DNA of 64,000 nucleotides from Spodoptera frugiperda (Eukaryota; Arthropoda; Insecta; Lepidoptera; Noctuidae): positions 4,898,001-4,962,000 of the forward strand of contig NC_064220.1 of assembly GCF_023101765.2 (NCBI RefSeq), written 5' to 3'. Of the stretch, positions 11,501 through 22,526 are shown piece by piece. The notes under the pieces were generated by a model. That model was not told the origin of the DNA. It searched no databases and saw nothing but the letters and a program-made list of their open reading frames with translations. Position 1 is the stretch's first letter, and each line of letters opens with the position of its first letter. Both the position numbers and the translations under genes were made by a program.

Positions 11501-11592
11501 TCAAGCTGATAGTCGACTATTAGTTTGTCTAACTCGGACGTCGCAACCCTGTCGTTATGTAGATTTAGTTGCCCTATAGTCAACCTATCCAT
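8514..11592 (-). CDS. R1-clade LINE ORF2: endonuclease and reverse transcriptase (two frame breaks)
   Basis: ORF2 starts MDRLTIGQLNLHNDRV at 11,592, eight bases after the ORF1 stop. Endonuclease motifs are LVQEQYQNA, GADVNASSSLWY and SDHRLIVYE. RT motifs include KSYRPITLL, FLDISGAFDNAWW, GCPQGSVIGP and the active site YADDGLLL (near 9,585). The C-terminus carries a CQC...H-x4-C motif (near 8,690). The frame breaks near 9,355 (an A run) and near 8,967 (GAATG); each looks like one missing base in a short homopolymer. With both explained, the protein has about 1,025 residues, normal for this clade. It nicks the target and reverse-transcribes the RNA. Confidence 0.9.
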
Positions 11593-11600
11593 ATTATTAT

Positions 11601-12901
11601 TTAATAGGTGGTGTTTAATATGAGTTGTTCGAGTTTAGCTTTGTAGGTGCCACACTCGGGCGAACCACAACGGTGGTCGTGAGGTTTTTTGAAACGTTTG
11701 CACGCCACGCATGTTGGAATAAAATTTTTATTATTTATATGAGGGCAGGCATGAGGCAGTCGTGTGATTCATGCGCCTCAGCACAATTACCGCAGGTGGG
11801 TGTTTTAACCGTACAATGTTTCCTAACGTGGCCGAACTGCTGACACAAGTGGCATTTAACTATTTCGACATCGTCTATGAATCGGCAAGTAGCCCAATCT
11901 ATAAAAAGTTTGTCTTTTGTTGTAACAAGATGTTTACGTATATTAGCGTCTAGTTCAATGCCAACCCACTTACGACCGTTTTGCAAAGTACGCCGGCGGG
12001 TAATTTTACAAGATTTAATAAAATCTTGCTCCTTTACTTCGATTTCCCCACTAATATTTTGACGATACAGTGAGGTCAAAAACGCGGCGTCCTCCATAGA
12101 ACCAGGGATGTCCTTGACAAGGATACGCGGCCTACGACCTTTTGGCTTTTCCAAACGCAAACCCGCGGTACGAATCGCTGCTACGGACTCAAGCTTCTTT
12201 ATCTGCCGCTCGTTAGCAACACGCAATACGACACCCGACTTCGCGGTTTTTTTAACTCCTACAATTTGAAAACCGTCGTCGCAAGGTTTAATCGCCTTCA
12301 TAAGCGCCTGTTTAGTCGCCGATGACGATGCAAAATCAGCTGAGCGCTCGGTTGTGGGGTAGGCGACAACACACGGAAGCGGCGCGCGGGATTCCATCGC
12401 GGGCGCGACTTTGGGTAACCGAAGCTTCAAAGATTCGGCATACGAAGGCTTATTTTGCACCGGCTTACTGTCCGCTATCACAGATGATGACGTCTTATAT
12501 TTATCCAACTCGCGTTCCGTGTTCGACAGCTTCGTCTCGACGCAGGACGATTTCACCGCCAAAATCGCGACAATACCCGTGACTCGCTGGGTTAACTCAA
12601 CGATCGTTGTTTTGCTGCCTGTGGCTAAACGCGAATCGAGCACGATTTCATTAATTTTCGACAATAGTTGGGTTGCCTCAGTCATAAGGTCTGTGTAGCC
12701 CTTATTACTCTCACTCATCGGGGATGACAAATTCGGCGAAACGCACGTTTGTACACGCTTGGACGACCTATCCTCGGGAGTCGCGTACGTTGGAGATTCG
12801 ATCTCGCTGAATAACCGCTTTGAGCTACACGGCGGCGATCGCGGAGTTAATCGGCTTTTTCGAAAGCCGTCACGATCGGGCGGGTCATTATGCGACGACA
12901 T
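11601..12901 (-). CDS. R1-clade LINE ORF1 (Gag-like, zinc knuckles)
   Basis: The protein starts MSSHNDPPDRDGF at 12,901. A central region resembles R1-type Gag (GRRPRILVKDIP, near residue 250). Then come the knuckles CHLCQQFGHVRKHC and CGNCAEAHESHDC. The third, CVACKRFKKPHDHRC, is in the neighbouring frame (about 11,640-11,715), so one base appears to be missing near 11,740, for instance in a CCC run. The stop at 11,601-11,603 is followed at once by ORF2. Its role is RNA binding and particle assembly. Confidence 0.85.
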
Positions 12902-13231
12902 CGTTTATTATTAAGTATATAATTCTCGGCAACAATTGGAAATAAAACTTCGTACGAATATAAAGAAATAAACTATAAAATTACACACAAGTTTATATCT
13001 TGCCACCCGCAATAAAAGAAATAAATGGACTTACCGAAAATGTGCTGCATAAAACGTAATTACGTGGATTAATTCGCCTAACTACTTACTTATACCACAC
13101 TCAGACACAGGGCACACAACAAAAAAGCAATACAAACCGGAATAGGCCACGAAGATAGCAAAATAAAGAATAAATAATTAACAGCGATAAGAGCACTACT
13201 ACACCTTGCGCGCGCGGAGGGAAGTGCTGAA

Positions 13232-13244
13232 AGCTGAAAGGTAT
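13232..13244. repeat. Target-site duplication of the R1-clade LINE, right copy
   Basis: AGCTGAAAGGTAT, identical to 8,144-8,156. It abuts the LINE 5' end. Confidence 0.88.
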
Positions 13245-15222
13245 TTTAAAACTGCACTTCTCAATATAGGATATGGACTGCTGTTCCAATAACTGTATAT
13301 GTCAGCAATGCGTTGTAATTAATAATGGCTCCGACAGGTAAGACTGAATCTTTTCTTTCAGAAAGTGTTTTATGTCTTCTTCAGATTCTGTAGTCTCTGT
13401 ATGACTAGACGTATTATCATCGTGCACATCCCAAAGACTTTCTTTTTTTTGCTGTATGTGGTGAGTCTGCGAGACGCATGTAGTTGAAGCCGAAGAATCA
13501 TTGGCGTTATCAGTGCTGCGGGATGATTGCATGCTGTCTTCAGACTTAGTCAAGAAAGATATTAGCTCTGTAACAGCAATGTCCACTTCATTGGAATTGA
13601 GGTATTTAGACTTGAACCTTGGGTCCAGTATTGTAGTTACCATCAACGAAGGGAGTTTTTTCAATGAAGAAAATCTGATGTTCATGGACTCGTATAGTGA
13701 ATTTTTCATGTTGGTCATCATTTCGTTGTCACTTTCACAGCGAACTTGCAATTTCCGGTTTAATAATGATATCAAAGGTATGACAATCGAAATGCAAGCA
13801 TTATCAAATGATAACTCAAGGGTGGCTTCATAAAAAAATGTCAACATGGATGTGAGGTTCTTTACAATGACCCATTCATTAGATTGAAGAGAATCAACCC
13901 TACCATGTTCAACACAGTATAAGTTTACTGCATTTTTTTGTTCCAAAAGTCTTCCGACTTGCCAGATTGATTTGGTTTGACAGCTAGAAGACGTGGGCTC
14001 AACTGCTTCGAAATTGATGTGGTTTGTTGTCACTGCATCACGCGAATGTTGAGCTGCAACTAAGGAAACCATTCTACGTTTGGTTTCTTCTGCCACATGT
14101 GGATCGTCAAAGTAAAATTTGGATTTCGGGCAGAGAAACATACAGTTTCCAAATGTCTTACTATTATTTAAATTAGAAAACCTCCTTTTTATATCCTCAA
14201 TAAGGTCCTGGCGTATCTTGTCAATATCTGGCATGAAAACATGTTGTTCCCCTAACTACTCCAATGCTTTTATAAGGCCTACCGTAATGGGTATTACTAG
14301 GCAGCCAGTAATATATTTTTGCCACTTAACTCGCTTGTGACTTCTTCACACGGATGGAGTAGCAAAATTTTTGACATAATTCCCACTCGTAACTAGTGAC
14401 AGGGCTCATTCCAAGGTTTACCATGGCACTGTTGAGGGGTTCTCGGATTTCCACACATCTTTGCACTATATAGTAGGTGGAATTCCACCTCGTTGGAATC
14501 TCCTGTAGTGGTCGTTTGGCAGTGGTACCGGCTTGTTCCTGGTACCGTTTCATTTTTTCTCACGCTACATTGCTTTGTTTGAAGTGTCAGACCCCATGAT
14601 TGTCGATTCCCTTGATTTTATTTAAAATCTCAGTAATTTCTTGGCTTTTTAAAATGTCACTATGTGGGAAATGAATGTCACAGGGGAAATGTTTCCACAC
14701 CAGTTGCCTTTCAAAAGCGCTTTTAATATTGGTGCCATTGTCTGATACGGCCAGAAGAATTTTGTCACTAACATTCCACTCCAGGCAAATGGATTTTACT
14801 GTGTCAGCTAAATTTTTCGCCGTATGGGCATCTACAAGAGGAACACAATCTAATAAGAATGATTTGATGACAAACTCTTCTTCCTTAATATAATGGCCGG
14901 TCACGGCTAGCATCGAATTATTTGCGCGAGATGTCCAAATGTCGATTGTGATGCACAATGAATTCACTTGGCTGCGAACGGTGTCCTTTAATTCTGCCTT
15001 GACTTCTTCGAACGCTGCCCTGCTGGTTGAAAAATAAAAATTAATTGGGGGATAAAATCCTAAGGAACTACTGCTGCCGCTGTTTGTCGTAGAAGCTGGA
15101 CTAGGAGGAGTAGGACAGTCAGGGTTGCCAACCGTAAATTTCTTTTCCTCGTGCGTTTGCAGGTAAAAACCTCGTATTCGAACCTCGTATGTCAATAAAA
15201 ATCTTAAATGTGTTAAAACCAA
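13245..15222 (-). pseudogene. hAT transposase, main body, several frame breaks
   Basis: Read from 15,222 leftward: LCITIDIWTSRANNSMLAVTGHYI and AVSDNGTNIKSAFERQL (catalytic RNase H-fold Asp motifs), IPTRWNSTYYIVQRC (14,480), then a helical insertion region, ILDPRFKSKYL (13,620), and YSYWNSSPYPILRSAVLKYLSA up to the LINE junction. This order is standard for BED-type hAT transposases. There are breaks near 14,580, 14,340, 14,240 and 13,310. The N-terminal BED finger is absent, so the 5' part is lost or in an unrecognised exon. Confidence 0.85.
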
Positions 15223-16506
15223 AAATAAGGCATAAACTACTGAAATTAGAACATTTTACATAATGAAGTTATCTTTTGCAAGGTTGCTACTTGTCTACGA
15301 CACATTCATTTATCGACTACAATTAATCTGTATACTTACTGCGGCATACATTCACGCGTTCATTCATTCATTCTATCTAGCCAACATAGCCTCACGCTGT
15401 ACGTCCCAAAAATATTCTATTACATTTGTATAAAAACCAGAGTAAATGTGTTTTATGGAAAACTTCAAGCTTGTTTGATTCATCACCAACAAAAACTGGC
15501 GACCGTGACAGGACCTGCATCGAAGCGGAGCCAACAGCTACTCAGTTGTTCTGCATCGAGGACGCGTGGATGGCGTCGTCGTCGACAAAAGACGATCTAA
15601 TCTAATTTACCAGCAACGGGCCGTGTTGAAAATCCAAGATCACCGCGCCTGAAGTCCTGCTACCTGGTCTTCCTAGTCTAATCTACTGCCTGGGTCGAAA
15701 AAACGCCGCCTTCGCCAAGCCATTCTTAGAACTGCTGGGACCGCGGAAGCCCGATCGAGCAAGGTCCACCATAGAACGAGTCCACTTAGCTACATACGTG
15801 CTGCTGCCTACCTGTGGATTGCAAAGGATCAGTTTGGCTGCCTATTTAAAGTGAGCTCGTTCCATATTACTAATACGCCCATTGTGTTGTCCCTTAATCA
15901 GTGCATTTAGCGGACTTAGTTTCTCAGGTCAGGTGAAATTCCTACGTTTCGATTTGTGTCTATTTGGCCCCACCTAATTAACCTCTAGAGGTCTAAATTT
16001 TCAGAGGATTCACACAAATTCGCCTAATTAATTTCACTTATTCAGATACTCGCCGCCATCTTAAAATTTTTCTTTTGTTTATTCAAACTAAGCAATTTTT
16101 ATCAAATCATCCCACTATTATCGCTTCTTTCTCCCATTTATCACTCAATTAAATCTTTAAATCTCTTACATACTAAATACCTCCCGAGTTTTCAAAGTAA
16201 TAAACTTATAAGCCGTCATCGCTTCGTCATACGAGTGATTAGTTGTTGTTTCCAGTGCACTAAGACACGCGGATTAACCTGTTTCAGAGATCGTGCGTTG
16301 TTATTTGTAACACGGCATCGCTTGAGCATCGCTGTTATCGGACTGCCGGCGCTCCCCTCCGACCCATCTTACCATTGCATTGCAAACGACGCGAGCCTTG
16401 AGCACCAGCTGATCAACAAAGCGAGGAGCGTATCGTATGCTATACCTATATCTATTTCTTTATCTATTAACATCTGTTTGTGTTAGCTCATTGCGAGTTT
16501 GTTACA
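15223..16506 (+). other. BEL/Pao 5' LTR (uncertain start) and leader
   Basis: No gene lies here. The LTR should end just before the primer site at 15,497; a plausible span is TGTT near 15,211 to AACA near 15,491, but without a second LTR this is unproven. 15,515-16,506 is untranslated leader before gag. Confidence 0.45.
15497..15514 (+). other. Primer-binding site, tRNA-Arg, of the BEL/Pao element
   Basis: TGGCGACCGTGACAGGAC is complementary to the 3' end of insect tRNA-Arg(UCG) as I recall it. It is located one leader length upstream of a BEL gag. Confidence 0.8.
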
Positions 16507-18072
16507 ATGTCTGAATCTTTAAAGTTAAAGGAATTGATAACCAAACGCGGTTCTATTAGAGGGCGCGTTACGAAATTTAAGTTAAGTCTAGACAGTTTAG
16601 CTTTGGTAGAATCCATTTCAAAACTAGAAGTAGACAAGCTCGCATTGAAGTTATCCAAAATTGAGACGTTATTCGTTGAATTTGACGAGGTGCAGAATCT
16701 TATAGAAATTAGTAACGAGGAAAACCAAAGTAGCGAGTTAGTTACTAGGGATTTAATAGAAGACGATTTCTACCATTGTATAGCGACGGCCCAAAGCTTA
16801 ATTAAGAAACATTCTGAAGTTGAGGATAATGAAATTGATTCTCAAAGTAAACCGTCTGTGGCTACGTGTCATCATAACGATCACAGTTGTAATGCATTGG
16901 GTTTTAAGTTACCGGTTATTAAAATTCCAAACTTTGACGGTACGTATTTCAAATGGTTGGAATTTAAGGAAACATTTGTTTCGTTAGTTCACAATAATAA
17001 TAAGATCGAAAGCATTCATAAATATCATTACTTACAATCTTATTTAGAGGGAGAAGCGGCTCGGGTGATTGCTAACTTGGAGGTTTCTCATAATAATTAT
17101 TCCGAAGCATGGAAACTTTTATGCGAACGGTACGACAACAAGCGTTAGTTGATAAATAACCACCTTAAATCTTTGTTTGATTTTAATTCTATTCAAGAAA
17201 ATGACAAGTCCTTAAGATATGTGATTGACCACGTCACTAAAAACCTTCGTGCACTTAATTCACTAGGGCTACCTACAGATAAATGGGATGTTTTAATTAT
17301 ATACTTTATCGCTGGTAAATTAAGTTCTAGTACATATTTTAAATGGGAAGAACATATAAATAGTTTGAGTGACATACCTTCGCTTAATGATTTCTTCAGT
17401 TTCCTTAAACGTCGCGCTGATGTATTGGAAACCGTTTATCGCCATAAACATGACCCTCAAGATAATAAACAAAAACAATTATCTAGTAATCAAAACAAAC
17501 TTAATAGTTCCAAGTCTTTGGTAGCGGCTGTGCCAAACGGAAACAACACTTCTTTTTCTAAAACATCGGAATGTTTATTTTGTAAAAATAACCATCGCTT
17601 AATGAGTTGATCTTTCAAGTCTATGTCATTAGAGGAGAAGGTAGCCTTTGTTTCTTCTAACAAATTATGTGAGAACTGTTTAAGACCTGGGCATGTCGTT
17701 AAACGCTGTCGCCTCTCAGCTACATGTCGTCATTGTAAGCTACGGCATAATACTCTTCTTCATAAATCAGAAGAAAAAGAAATTTCTAATTCAGTTAATT
17801 CTGTTAGTATGTCCTCAACATGTTCTTCTGAAGTACTTTTGTGTACTGCTCGAGTAAAGGTTACCAACCCTGCCACAAACGAGACTATGATAGTGCGAGC
17901 TTTGCTCGACAGCGGGAGTCAGTTGACAATTATTACAGAGGCCGTGAAGCGTCATCTAAACCTGATTCCTCAGCCATCAGACACTACCATAGTAGGTATT
18001 GGTAACACTCAATTAAATATTAACACAGAACGCTGTATTCTACGCATTCACTCTGAGACAAATTCAGTTTAG
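16507..18072 (+). pseudogene. gag-pol: BEL/Pao gag-protease, two in-frame stops
   Basis: Translation from ATG 16,507 (MSESLKLKELITKRGSIRGR) gives the BEL Gag head, LPVIKIPNFDGTYFKWLEFKETF (about residue 140) and the conserved YLEGEAARVI block. The frame continues through TAG at 17,146 and TGA at 17,608, both simple substitutions in an otherwise continuous frame. Then come CENCLRPGHVVKRC and CRHCKLRHNTLLH knuckles and the protease site ALLDSGSQLTII (about 17,900). TAG at 18,070 closes it. Point nonsense changes mark this as a decayed copy. Confidence 0.88.
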
Positions 18073-18079
18073 TTTAGTT

Positions 18080-19084
18080 TTGCCGCAAATTACCGGCAAC
18101 GTACCTAAATCAAAATTTGATTTAAAACAATTGAATATTCACGGTTTTCAGTTAGCAGACCCCACTTTAAATGAACCATCCCCAGTCAATATGTTGATCG
18201 GTGCTGACTTATTCTGGGATATTATTAGTGCCCAGCAGCATTCGTTAGGACATGGTTTCCCTAAGCTTCAGGCTTCAAAGTTTGGATGGCTCGTTACGGG
18301 TCCATTGCCTTGTTTTAATCAAAACAAAACTGAGTCATTCATGTGCAACTTTGTCTCAAAAGACACTTCTAGTAACATACACGATGACTTATCTAAGTTC
18401 TGGGAACTTGAGAATTTTCCTCAAAAAAGGCCCTCGAGTAGCGAAGAAAAATTGTGTGAGCAACATTATCTCGCCAACACTACTCGTACTAATATTGGTC
18501 AATTCTGTGTAGGGTTGCCACTTCGTGACAGCATAGATTGTTTAGGCAATTCCTATAACTTAGCCAAAAAGAGGTTTTTCAATTTAGAGGCTCGTTTTCG
18601 AAAGCAACCTGAATTAAAACGAAAATATTGTCAATTCATAGACGAATATGAAGCGAAAACCTCCGTCCCCCGAGGAACCTACGAAAAAAAAGTGGCTCAT
18701 CATGATGGCGTGGACTTCTCTGCTACTGTATGGAAAGATAATAAAGTAGTAACGTTATTATCCACGTATGTTGGTGCAGAACCAGCAGGTAAAGTACAAC
18801 GGTTCGACAAAAAACTGAAACAGAAAATTGACGTCCCATGCCCAAAAGTTGTGCAAGAATATTATATTCTTGCATTATATTATATCTTCTCATATTATAT
18901 GCACATGGGAGGAGTTGACCTCATGGACAGTTATTTAGGACGGTATCGAATAAAGGTCAAAAGTAAAAAATGGTATATGAGACTATTTTACCATTTGCTA
19001 GACCTCGCCGTCATCAACTCGTGGGTTCTCTTCAAGAAAAACATGAGTGCAAAAGGTATCCCTAAAAAGCAACTGCTGAAATGA
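18080..19084 (+). CDS. Chimeric open frame: BEL pol linker/RT start fused to piggyBac transposase C-half
   Basis: The first 190 codons or so are BEL Pol: IGADLFWDII, KFGWLVTGPLP, LSKFWELENFP, LPLRDSIDCLGNS, CQFIDEYE. From about 18,650 the same frame becomes piggyBac: PRGTYEKKVA, VWKDNKVVTLLSTYVGAEP, then HMGGVDLMDSYLGRY with the third catalytic Asp, and KKWYMRLFYHLLDLAVINSW. A 30-40 bp AT-rich insertion (about 18,855-18,898) separates VVQEY from HMGGVD without breaking the frame. It is probably a junction accident; 334 codons open across two unrelated elements is unusual. Confidence 0.8.
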   Translation: MPQITGNVPKSKFDLKQLNIHGFQLADPTLNEPSPVNMLIGADLFWDIISAQQHSLGHGFPKLQASKFGWLVTGPLPCFNQNKTESFMCNFVSKDTSSNIHDDLSKFWELENFPQKRPSSSEEKLCEQHYLANTTRTNIGQFCVGLPLRDSIDCLGNSYNLAKKRFFNLEARFRKQPELKRKYCQFIDEYEAKTSVPRGTYEKKVAHHDGVDFSATVWKDNKVVTLLSTYVGAEPAGKVQRFDKKLKQKIDVPCPKVVQEYYILALYYIFSYYMHMGGVDLMDSYLGRYRIKVKSKKWYMRLFYHLLDLAVINSWVLFKKNMSAKGIPKKQLLK

Positions 19085-19547
19085 ATTGGCAGATGCCCTG
19101 TGCAATGTGGGAACAAGCAACGGCAACAAAAGAGGTCGGCCAAGCAACAACTTCTTAGAAGAACTAGCTAAGAAACGAAGAGGACCGCTTCCTTGTAAGG
19201 ACGTGCGTTCTGACGGTATTGCGCACTGGCCAATATTTTCAAAGGGTTTACGCTGTAAACTTCCGAAATGTAAAGGAACAACCCAATGGGCATGCTCTAA
19301 ATGCAACATACCTCTTTGCTTGAACGGCACTAATAACTGCTTTACAGATTTTCATACTGCTCCTTAGTAAGATAATTTAAGACGATTTTGCATGATGATG
19401 TAATATTACATCAATAAATAAAACTATTTTTTTTACACAAAACTGTAGTTTGATTTTTTTCATTATTTTTGCCGTAATGTACACTTTATTTCGGACCCCT
19501 AGGATTTTTCAAGGCCCAAAATAAAAAATCATGCAGTTAAGGGTTAA
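18650..19547 (+). mobile_element. piggyBac element, 3' half with TIR and TTAA
   Basis: Transposase C-terminal half (to 19,367), poly(A) signal-like AATAAATAAA (about 19,411), then the 3' TIR reading CCCTTAACTGCATGA on the minus strand, ending at TTAA 19,544-19,547. The 5' half and 5' TIR are missing. It is a different family from the piggyBac at 26,546-29,360. Confidence 0.82.
19086..19367 (+). pseudogene. piggyBac transposase C-terminal cysteine-rich domain
   Basis: This continues the transposase after a one-base frame break at about 19,083 (an AAA run). It includes KRGRPSNNFLEELAKKRRG and a Cys-rich tail C-x4-C...C-x2-C...C-x7-C...H (LPKCKGTTQWACSKCNIPLC), the zinc-binding domain that binds the TIRs. 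Confidence 0.8.
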
Positions 19548-19713
19548 GGAGTTTTTCAGGTGCAAGGGGAAGGAAAGTTGTAATTGGTTCCAGAGTATTA
19601 TTTATTATGTATGTTGGTAATTTTTTTACCTCATAGCTCTTTTTTCATTTTTGGAAACAGGTAATTGACTCACAGTCGCGATGATCACCAAAAATGTGAG
19701 ATATCTTTTTTTT

Positions 19714-20440
19714 TTAATTAATAAATTGCTCAGCATGGCTTAAATTTTGTGCCTTTCGAAAACGTACAGCATGCTTGATGGCCGTCCGAAGCTTTTTCTG
19801 TCGATCAGCAGTAAGAAAACGTCTTTCCTGTAAAGGTATTGACGTATCTTTGCCGAGGTTAATAATTTTGCCACTATAGTTTCGGAGCAGATGGTTGCTG
19901 CATTCGATTTTCTGGACAGTTTGGATATGATCTGCTTTCAAGAAATTTTTTATAGGGACTAGCGTCGCCGTCTGCTATTAATTTGCCATATATAACATTT
20001 TGCCTCGCCAATGATGATTTAAAGCCTTCTACAATCACACTCTGTTCCATACTGGTAGAAGAACCAGTGTGATTTTTTAAGCACTCGTGGTCTGCAGGTG
20101 GTACATTTTTTACTGCTGCTCGAGCACAGATAACACAGTACTTGTTTTTGACACCCATATACAGCACTTTACCCGTTCTATATCCAATAATAGCTGCGAC
20201 CCCTGACGCAGCAGAATAGTTCGTCTTGTATGATCATTTGGACCAACAACAGTCTGCTACAACAGTTAAGACTGGAACACCATCTTTTACGTCACCACAT
20301 GAAATAGCTTCTGAAGCTTCTTCGTGCGCAGCCGCTTGCATGCTGTCTTCGAAGAATGAAGTAGAAGGTTCTTCTACTATCGTCATATCATGTTCATGAT
20401 CAGTCGTTGTCTCACTGTGAGCGTTTCGTGTGTCATTATC
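19714..20440 (-). pseudogene. Mutator-like transposase fragment
   Basis: Minus-strand reading: GVPVLTVVADCCWSK-stop-SYKTNYSAASGVAAIIGYRTGKVLYMGVKNKYCVIC, then HECLKNHTGSSTSMEQSVIVEGF, LIADGDAS (catalytic Asp context) and VQKIECSNHLLRNY. This matches the 'Mutator-like transposase domain' family of arthropods. A TGA interrupts after CCWSK and a frame break lies near 19,930. The copy at 38,933-40,270 is a relative. Confidence 0.72.
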
Positions 20441-20449
20441 ATTATTATA

Positions 20450-21045
20450 TTTTAAACGTGCAAGTAATTTTACAATAATATTTAATATTTCATCAGATGT
20501 AGGTTTTGTGAAGGTATCATCATCGTCATCGTTACTGAAGAAAGTATCAGGATCGTGCGAATATTGTACTTAATACTCCAGATATTAAAATTCGCAAGAT
20601 TATTACTAAATTCATTAGCCTGACCAACTAACTTTTTCAACATAAACTTTAGAGCAACATCAGCTTTCAGTAAGTTGGTATCGCGTTTACGAAGTTCCAG
20701 GTCTGTCGCTTTGACCACAGAAAGGCTGTTGTAAATATTGTTTAGAGTTTTCAAATCCAATTCGTTGAATGAGAAATCGGAGTCTAATTTTAGATCGATG
20801 AATACTTTTGATTCACAATCCTTTCGTTTCAAAAAGCGCCCAATCATGTCACACATACTGCTCTATCTTGTCTTACAATCTAGTATTAATGTGATTTCTT
20901 TTTTATACATTTCAACAACATATTTTTGTAACAAATCATTCTTAGTAGGAGACTTACGAAAAAGTTTGACTGTTTTTCTCACTTTATCTATGAGGTTTTT
21001 GTAAATAAACTTAGGTCTTTCTGTTTCGAGTGGTAGAATTTCAAC
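20450..21045 (-). pseudogene. hAT transposase fragment
   Basis: Minus-strand reading: LQKYVVEMYKKEITLILDCKTR-stop-SSMCDMIGRFL, then VVKATDLELRKRDTNLLKADVALKFML. CKTRWSSM is a standard hAT block; here the Trp codon is TAG. C-terminal and N-terminal regions are missing. Confidence 0.65.
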
Positions 21046-21339
21046 AAAATTCCTTAATATGTATATATATTAAGGTAAGATTTTTTTTACTAAAAACACA
21101 TATTAAAAGATAATTAAGAATTACAACATCAAAATAGTATTAAGAATTTTCATAGGCACGCATAATCGTGTTAACAGCAGTGTTATTTTTACTTTCAGCT
21201 TCTTCGTTGATCGTGGTACTGTAATTTAAACCTGAGGGTGTTATAATAACCTGCCTGGGGTTTACAAATGTGGGGTTTGTTGATCGTTCGGAAGGATGAA
21301 ATCCTAAAGAGCTGTTGAATGTTGTTGGGTAAAATGTTA
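21046..21339. other. Unassigned stretch
   Basis: No gene recognised. A minus-strand frame (about 21,330-21,150) reads a Pro/Ser/Thr-rich peptide that I cannot place. Confidence 0.3.
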
Positions 21340-21477
21340 TGGTTGTAAGCGATGGGGAAGCGGCCCGTCAATATGATATTTTAATTATATTACCTATTAT
21401 AAGACAACATGTATGTATAACAAATGTAAAAGTTTTATTGTATTCTAAGTGATACCCATTGTATGGTTCTTAAGAGA
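21340..21477 (+). repeat. BEL LTR fragment, copy A
   Basis: TGTAAGCGATGG followed by GAAGCGGCCC and ATTATAAGACAACATG matches 25,719-25,800 closely, which follows a purine-rich tract and BEL integrase and so should be an LTR start. This copy extends about 60 bp further than the other. Confidence 0.65.
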
Positions 21478-21601
21478 AACTACTGGATTTGAGATTTATT
21501 TTTCTTTTTGTGTCCATGTGCTAACTTCTTATGATGTTTCCAAAAATCGTATTCAGGTGGTGCAATAGATGAGACATCATCTTCGTAATTCCGTATATAG
21601 G
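21478..21601 (-). pseudogene. hAT transposase fragment (acidic linker)
   Basis: Minus-strand reading YEDDVSSIAPPEYDFWKHHKKLAH resembles TSYDFWSHHKKLAHTKK of the complete hAT at 49,557-52,732. It is only about 40 codons long. Confidence 0.6.
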
Positions 21602-21869
21602 CCGGTCAAATTAGATAATCGGTGCTACATAATTTCGCAACAAGCTGAATTTCGGTACAATTGTTCAAAACACGATTATAAACAATAGCTGAAAGTTCCC
21701 CATCATTCCCGTGTGTGGAAAAAAAATGATTCTAAAAATATATCAATACTTTTTTTCTCACGAGACACCGTTTCGGAGATATCGCAGTGTAAAAAGTTGT
21801 AACAGTTGCAATTGTCATAAAATGCACACGTTTCCACGCCACCTATGAGGTTGTGTACTTAGCGCGTTT

Positions 21870-21965
21870 TTTAGGGTTCCGTAGCCAAATGGTAAAAAAC
21901 GGAACCCTTATAGATTCATCATGTCTGTCCGTCCGTCCGTATGTCACAGCCATTTATTTCCGAAA
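21870..21965 (+). repeat. Lepidopteran interspersed repeat (AGGGTTCCGTAGCC type)
   Basis: AGGGTTCCGTAGCCAAATGG, then ACGGAACCCTTATAGATTC and TGTCTGTCCGTCCGTCCG. I recognise this as a common repeat of moth and butterfly genomes. It is the best single taxonomic clue in the window. Confidence 0.75.
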
Positions 21966-22473
21966 CTGTTGAGTCTACATAGTTGAAACTCTGTAGGTTG
22001 ATGTATTTCGATAACCGCTATTCGAATTTTGAATAAAAATTCATAAATTTAAAAATAGGGTATTATCCTACTAGTCAAATTCAATACTTTTATCGAAATG
22101 TCAAAAACGTTACTTTTCTATGAATTTTGTATGACATTGCAAATTATGACGTCATAATTTTTTTGCGTCAAATAGCATACTTATTACGCAAAAAATAGCA
22201 AGAAAAATTAAATAAATAAGTATATCGTCAAATGAATGAATGAAAATACGATTATTTTGGGATATTTTATTATATTGAAATATCAAAATAATTTATTTTT
22301 GACCTAGGAAACTACCCAATTAAAGGGGGCACTCCATTCATGGAACTGATTCAAAAAAAATTTTTTTTCAGCTAACATATCCGTTATGGGTATCTATGGA
22401 TAGGTGTTTAAAAAAGAGATTAAGGTTCCTAAAACCATTTTTCGTCGAAATCCACCGTTTGAAAGTTAGACGC

Positions 22474-22526
22474 TTCCAAAGTGGAATAATGAGTGTCGGG
22501 GGGACACTAATTTTTCCACTTTGGAA
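22474..22526. repeat. Strong hairpin, 24-nt arms, GGGGG loop
   Basis: Left arm TTCCAAAGTGGAA...GTGTC, right arm GACAC...TTCCACTTTGGAA, about 21 of 24 positions pairing, loop of five G. Confidence 0.8.

Larger units (their letters stand above)
8157..13231 (-). mobile_element. Full-length R1-clade non-LTR retrotransposon
   Basis: A 5,075-bp minus-strand LINE is bounded by a perfect 13-bp target duplication. It carries a 5' UTR (about 12,902-13,231), ORF1 with three zinc knuckles, ORF2 with an APE-type endonuclease, RT and a C-terminal Cys/His motif, and a 3' UTR (8,157-8,513) without a poly(A) tail. The VQEQY endonuclease motif and the three-knuckle ORF1 fit the R1 clade (R1/TRAS/SART group). 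It sits in a hAT coding region, not in rDNA or telomeric repeats. Only single-base frame breaks disturb the two genes. Confidence 0.88.
7326..15222 (-). mobile_element. Degraded hAT element split by an R1-clade LINE
   Basis: hAT transposase fragments lie at 13,245-15,222 (body) and 8,000-8,156 (C-terminus), with a probable 3' terminus at 7,326. A LINE occupies 8,157-13,231. The 13-bp sequence AGCTGAAAGGTAT occurs on both sides of the LINE. If the LINE and one copy are removed, the hAT frame runs from ...AVLKYLSA directly into APPTNVPSEQLF. The 5' end with its BED finger and TIR is not visible and may have been lost at the BEL junction near 15,220. Confidence 0.8.
15497..18650 (+). mobile_element. 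BEL/Pao LTR retrotransposon, truncated in pol
   Basis: A tRNA-Arg primer site, leader, BEL-type gag (DUF1759-like), double zinc knuckle, aspartic protease (LLDSGSQ) and the start of the pol linker/RT region are in the right order. At about 18,650 it fuses to a piggyBac fragment, so RT, RNase H, integrase and 3' LTR are missing. The BEL integrase at 24,835-25,718 may or may not belong to the same family. Confidence 0.85.
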
